The notes under the pieces were generated by a model, which did not search any database, had not been told where the DNA came from, and saw nothing but the letters and a program-made list of their open reading frames with translations. A program made the translations under genes and the position numbers. A stretch of DNA of 10,607 nt from CBCXVS01 sp965178525 (GTDB lineage: Bacteria > Tectomicrobia > Entotheonellia > Entotheonellales > Entotheonellaceae): the NCBI GenBank assembly GCA_965178525.1, contig CBCXVS010000270.1:1-10607 (forward strand), written 5' to 3'. Of this stretch, positions 8,053-10,607 are shown piece after piece; within the stretch, counting starts at the first letter, position 1; every line of letters starts with the position of its first letter.

Positions 8053-8747
8053 ATGGAATACCTGGAAGCAGTCGACTCAACGCACGCCGAGTTCGGCGAG
8101 CTATACGACGAAGTGGCGCTTTGGTCCGCGCCCTTCGGCCTTATGCTGCTTGACCGTGTTCCTATAAGAGCAGGGATCACGATCTTGGACATCGGTGCGG
8201 GCACGGGCTTCACAACCATCGAACTGGCCCAACGCTGTGGCTCGAAAGCAAAGATCATTGCCGTCGATCCTTGGGGGGCTGGCATGAGACGGCTCCGACG
8301 TAAACTAGCGCGTTTTGGAATTGAAAACGCCCAGCTGATAGAGCAGGATGCCGCGGCGATCGATCTCCCTGAGGCCTCGATTGACCTCATGGTGTCCAAT
8401 CTTGGTATCAACAATTTCGACAACGCTAATGCCGTGTTACGAATGTGCTACCGTGTCGCAAAGCCTGACGGAAGGCTATTTCTCACAACGAATCTCGTTG
8501 GTCACATGCATGAATTCTATAGTGTCTACCGCGCCACGCTCCTGGAGCTGGGCTTCGCCGCACCGCTCGACGCGCTCGACGCTCACATCAACCACCGTTC
8601 GACACTTGATTCGATCACTGAGCTACTGACTCAGGCTGGTTTGCAGTGCTTGAGCAAAAGCTCAATGTCCTGGCGTCAGGGCGCGGGCAACTGGCATTGA
8701 CGATCCCGATGGCATGTGTTGAAGCACGGAAGCCAGTAGTGGAATGA
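8053..8747 (+). CDS. Class I SAM-dependent methyltransferase, frameshifted near the C-terminus
   Basis: Predicted small-molecule methyltransferase with a Rossmann fold. ATG 8053 with GAGG at 8042-8045 is preferred; GTG 8011 is an in-frame alternative that would overlap the phosphatase gene by 17 bases. Numbered from ATG 8053, motif I is ILDIGAGTGFTTIELAQ (44-60), the SAM-ribose acid is Asp72 in IIAVDPW, and motif IV is IDLMVSNLGINNF. FGELYDEVALWSAPFGLMLL, before motif I, is typical of UbiE/ArsM-like enzymes. The open frame ends at 8700 in an unlikely tail (SMSWRQGAGNWH). One extra base in TTT at 8640-8642 instead gives AVLEQKLNVLASGRGQLALT followed by IPMACVEARKPVVE to TGA 8745-8747, which looks like a genuine family C-terminus. 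That makes 231 residues. It is third in the operon, so it may methylate the hydroxylase product, but nothing in the sequence fixes the acceptor. Confidence 0.8.
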
Positions 8748-9322
8748 TCCCGATAGAAAACAGGTCGCATGATGCAAATCCCGCCAACACATGGTGTTGA
8801 TATGTTGTAGATCTGTATATATATGAAAAATATAGGATTGAAGATTTTGCTAGATTTTTCGGGAACGACGTAAGCTTTGCGGAAGGCGATCTGTCGCTGG
8901 TGAACTCGTCTTTTGAAAATGACACATCCAGTGCAGCCCTCTTAAGGTCACATGACATCTGGTGCAGGGGAACGTCGTGCAGTTCTCTTCCGCCCACATG
9001 CACGATGTCCACATCATTCCTCAGGCTTCAGTGTAGTCCTCTTGGAAAAGTGACGTATATAGCGTGGAAACGGGTGCCACATACGAGGGGAGACTGTTGG
9101 CGAACCCCCAAGAGCCGTAAATTGCACCCTGTATACAGCTTCTTTGAGCTCAGAGCAGCCTGAAAAGAACTGATGGAGAAAAAGTTGGTCTTGGAGCGTT
9201 GATATAGGTTCGCCAACAGTGTCCGAGGGTTTGTGGCAAGGCATGAGGAACTCAATGCCGTGAGATTAACTCCAGAGGTAAATTTGTGGCAGATGATAAC
9301 TAAACTACTGAAATATTGTTTC
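8748..9322. other. Gene-poor stretch between convergent gene blocks
   Basis: No convincing gene was found. Open frames on both strands (for example + 8900-9163, - 8662-9012, - 9014-9244) have unprotein-like composition, poor start sites, or overlap the methyltransferase end and the inverted-repeat element. The region includes an A+T-rich patch (8811-8835), a small dyad CAACAC-ATG-GTGTTG (8785-8799), and the 136-bp element at 9089-9224. No stem followed by a T run was seen, although convergent genes meet here and a terminator would be expected. Confidence 0.6.
9089..9224. mobile_element. 136-bp MITE-like element with 18-bp terminal inverted repeats
   Basis: The left end GGAGACTGTTGGCGAACC (9089-9106) and right end GGTTCGCCAACAGTGTCC (9207-9224) are inverted copies, matching at 17 of 18 positions including a perfect 14-bp core. 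The segment is flanked by GAGG on both sides (9085-9088 and 9225-9228), which could be a 4-bp target duplication. The 100-bp interior encodes nothing recognisable. Size, ends and flanks fit a non-autonomous element mobilised in trans by an insertion-sequence transposase; no transposase is in the window and the parent family was not recognised. A large regulatory cruciform is the alternative. Confidence 0.6.
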
Positions 9323-9598
9323 TTACAGGGCTCTTTGCCGCTTGTGACAACTTCCCTCATTCTGGGCCGGGATACGGGAATCGTCTTCAAAGTCCATGCA
9401 GTATTTGATGTGGGTCAGGTTCTTGAACGTTTCCTTGTTGCCGAACCTACACATCACTCCGTCAGGATCGATGCGGCCGCAATTGCGACAGGTTGCGCAT
9501 TTGAATGCGGAGGTTGCTGGAGACCGTTTGACACTCAAACGGCCCATAAAAAAAACGACGGTCAACATGACCAACAGCCAAATCACCAAAGGAACCAT
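9323..9598 (-). CDS. Small membrane-anchored cysteine-rich protein, unrecognised
   Basis: A 91-residue protein with an excellent start: ATG at 9598-9596 is preceded on this strand by AGGGAGAG (9612-9605) at six-base spacing. Residues 1-18 (MVPLVIWLLVMLTVVFFM) are one transmembrane helix followed by a basic stretch. A compact Cys-rich domain then follows: Cys34, Cys37 and Cys40 (CATCRNCG), Cys50, His63 and Cys67 (HIKYC). The spacing suggests a zinc ribbon or other metal-binding knuckle. A plus-strand frame (9233-9667) covers the same bases but has worse composition and no good ribosome site. The gene lies 40 bases downstream of the interrupted frame that ends at 9639, so the two may once have formed an operon. 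TAA at 9325-9323. Function unknown. Confidence 0.6.
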   Translation of the reverse strand: MVPLVIWLLVMLTVVFFMGRLSVKRSPATSAFKCATCRNCGRIDPDGVMCRFGNKETFKNLTHIKYCMDFEDDSRIPAQNEGSCHKRQRAL

Positions 9599-9638
9599 TG
9601 GCCACTCTCCCTACATAACGAGGCCAAACACTCCTCAG

Positions 9639-10607
9639 TCACTATACCACCACAATACACTCTTTGAACGTTTGGTCTGCCGGTACGACCAGGTAGTCGC
9701 TGTCTTTCTTGATCATAACCCGGTCATAATCGGCAGATAGATGATTCGTCCAATCGTGCCCATAAAACAGCATTAACTTATCATGTGGCAGCTTTGTGTG
9801 GGCTTTGATCACTTCTACAATTTGTCCTACTCCAGGAATATCTGGATTAGAATGTAATGGATACTTAATAAAAACGTTCTTATCAACATAATCACTTGGA
9901 ATGAGGTTCAGCGTGGGACCATTTACTTTTTGCCTTGTCTCTTCCTAAAATTTTTCAGGTTGTGGAGAGAAATCCGGCTCAACTTCAGAGTTTGATGGAT
10001 GTTGTTGTGGTTTTTGGTGAGTCGGTCTAAGAGACTGTATATCGTCTAAAACATTGCATACCTGGTTAGACAGGTTAATGATTTTCACATATTCTTACTT
10101 TTAAATTTCTTTTTCTTCTAACAATAAAATTAAACCTACTAATGATGTCCACTGCTTATTTAGATAGATATCACTTGGTGAAAGTTGACAATCGATCTTA
10201 TTCATTAATGCCGTTCGATTATTGACTTCAAAAAGATCTTGCAGCTTTTTATCGTCTAGAATGCTACTTATACTGTCTAGGATATTCCCTAATGCTAGAA
10301 TTTTATACCCATCAAAGCCAGAGGCTAAATCATTAAGTTTGTGGATAAAATTTTGAGCGGCCGTCTGTAAAATATTGTGATCAAAAGGAAATTCCGTTTC
10401 TAGGGTTTGAGTAAGAAAATATGATTCTTCAGAGGCCAGCTGACCTGCATAGTTTACAACCTCACGGCAAAATCCTACCAATGCAGTTTGAAACTTGATA
10501 ATCAGAGCCTCCGCATGCTTGACCGCATCGCTAGTCCGAAGTTCCCCTGGCAGAATAGGCGGAGGGTTAAGTAGATCAACAGGTTAGCCCAATTCAAAAG
10601 TCCATTT
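9639..10607 (-). pseudogene. Unrecognised protein frame interrupted by TAA/TAG only, closed by TGA; runs off the right edge
   Basis: One - strand frame reads as plausible protein for 322 codons from the window edge to TGA at 9641-9639. It is crossed by TAA (10586-10584), TAA (10103-10101), TAA (10097-10095), TAG (9947-9945) and TAG (9644-9642), with no internal TGA and no frameshift. Pieces include LLNPPPILPGELRTSDAVKH just after the first stop, LEVNNRT-like acidic text around 10230 and an end piece with LPHDKLMLFYGHDWTNHL. The open part 10101-10481 has no ATG start; its 5' text continues upstream to the TAA at 10584. A two-gene reading is possible: one ending at 10101 and a second from GTG 10088-10086, but that second frame is itself broken by TAG at 9945. 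The DNA is much more A+T-rich than the rest. Most likely a decayed gene or pair of genes, perhaps acquired by transfer; a recoded gene is the exotic option. No family recognised. Confidence 0.5.

Noticed and set aside
8662..9012. 116-residue - strand frame
   Set aside because: It overlaps the restored methyltransferase C-terminus, has no convincing ribosome site, and crosses the A+T-rich patch at 8811-8835 without recognisable motifs.
9233..9667. 144-residue + strand frame over the small Cys-rich gene
   Set aside because: It has no ribosome site, an unprotein-like His/Gln-rich end, and overlaps a - strand gene with a strong Shine-Dalgarno, a membrane helix and a metal-binding pattern.

Overview
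The left 8.75 kb is dense bacterial coding DNA of fairly high G+C. All recognisable genes there lie on the + strand, with Shine-Dalgarno sequences and normal use of TAG, TAA and TGA as stops. The last 0.9 kb is clearly more A+T-rich and is read from the - strand. The gene families suggest an uncultivated, metabolically versatile bacterium. A proteobacterium or a Tectomicrobia/Entotheonella-like organism would fit, but that is a guess from family content only. No rRNA, tRNA or CRISPR array was seen.

Layout. 1-323: leader. 324-3806: a peptide/nickel-type ABC importer with a secreted binding protein (324-1921) and two inner-membrane permeases (1945-2885 and 2915-3806); no ATPase gene follows. 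4063-4893: a DUF459-like SGNH hydrolase with a lipoprotein-type signal. 4894-5277: a regulatory-looking stretch with a palindrome over a TATAAT box and two tandem 70-bp units. 5278-8747: an apparent operon of an HpaB-family flavin hydroxylase, a cyclic-nucleotide-binding-domain/SpoIIE-type phosphatase, and a SAM methyltransferase. 8748-9322: no convincing gene, but a 136-bp element with 18-bp terminal inverted repeats. 9323-9598 (-): a small membrane-anchored cysteine-rich protein. 9639-10607 (-): a protein-like frame interrupted only by TAA and TAG and closed by TGA, running off the right edge.

Condition of the genes. Five of the seven large + strand genes are split by a single-base indel in or beside a homopolymer: C6 at 1214, G12 at 2698, T3 at 3455, G3 at 7881 and T3 at 8640. 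Each is restored to a full-length family member by a one-base correction, except that the G12 tract could also need two bases removed. They are annotated as single frameshifted genes; sequencing or assembly error is the simplest explanation. The right-end - strand frame has the opposite damage, in-frame stops and no frameshift, so it needs another explanation.

How the genes may work together (inference). The importer would bring in an oligopeptide or similar solute using ATPases encoded elsewhere. The hydroxylase would act on a phenolic or related substrate with a flavin reductase encoded elsewhere, and the methyltransferase could modify the product. The cNMP/phosphatase protein between them suggests that the pathway is tied to a signalling input.
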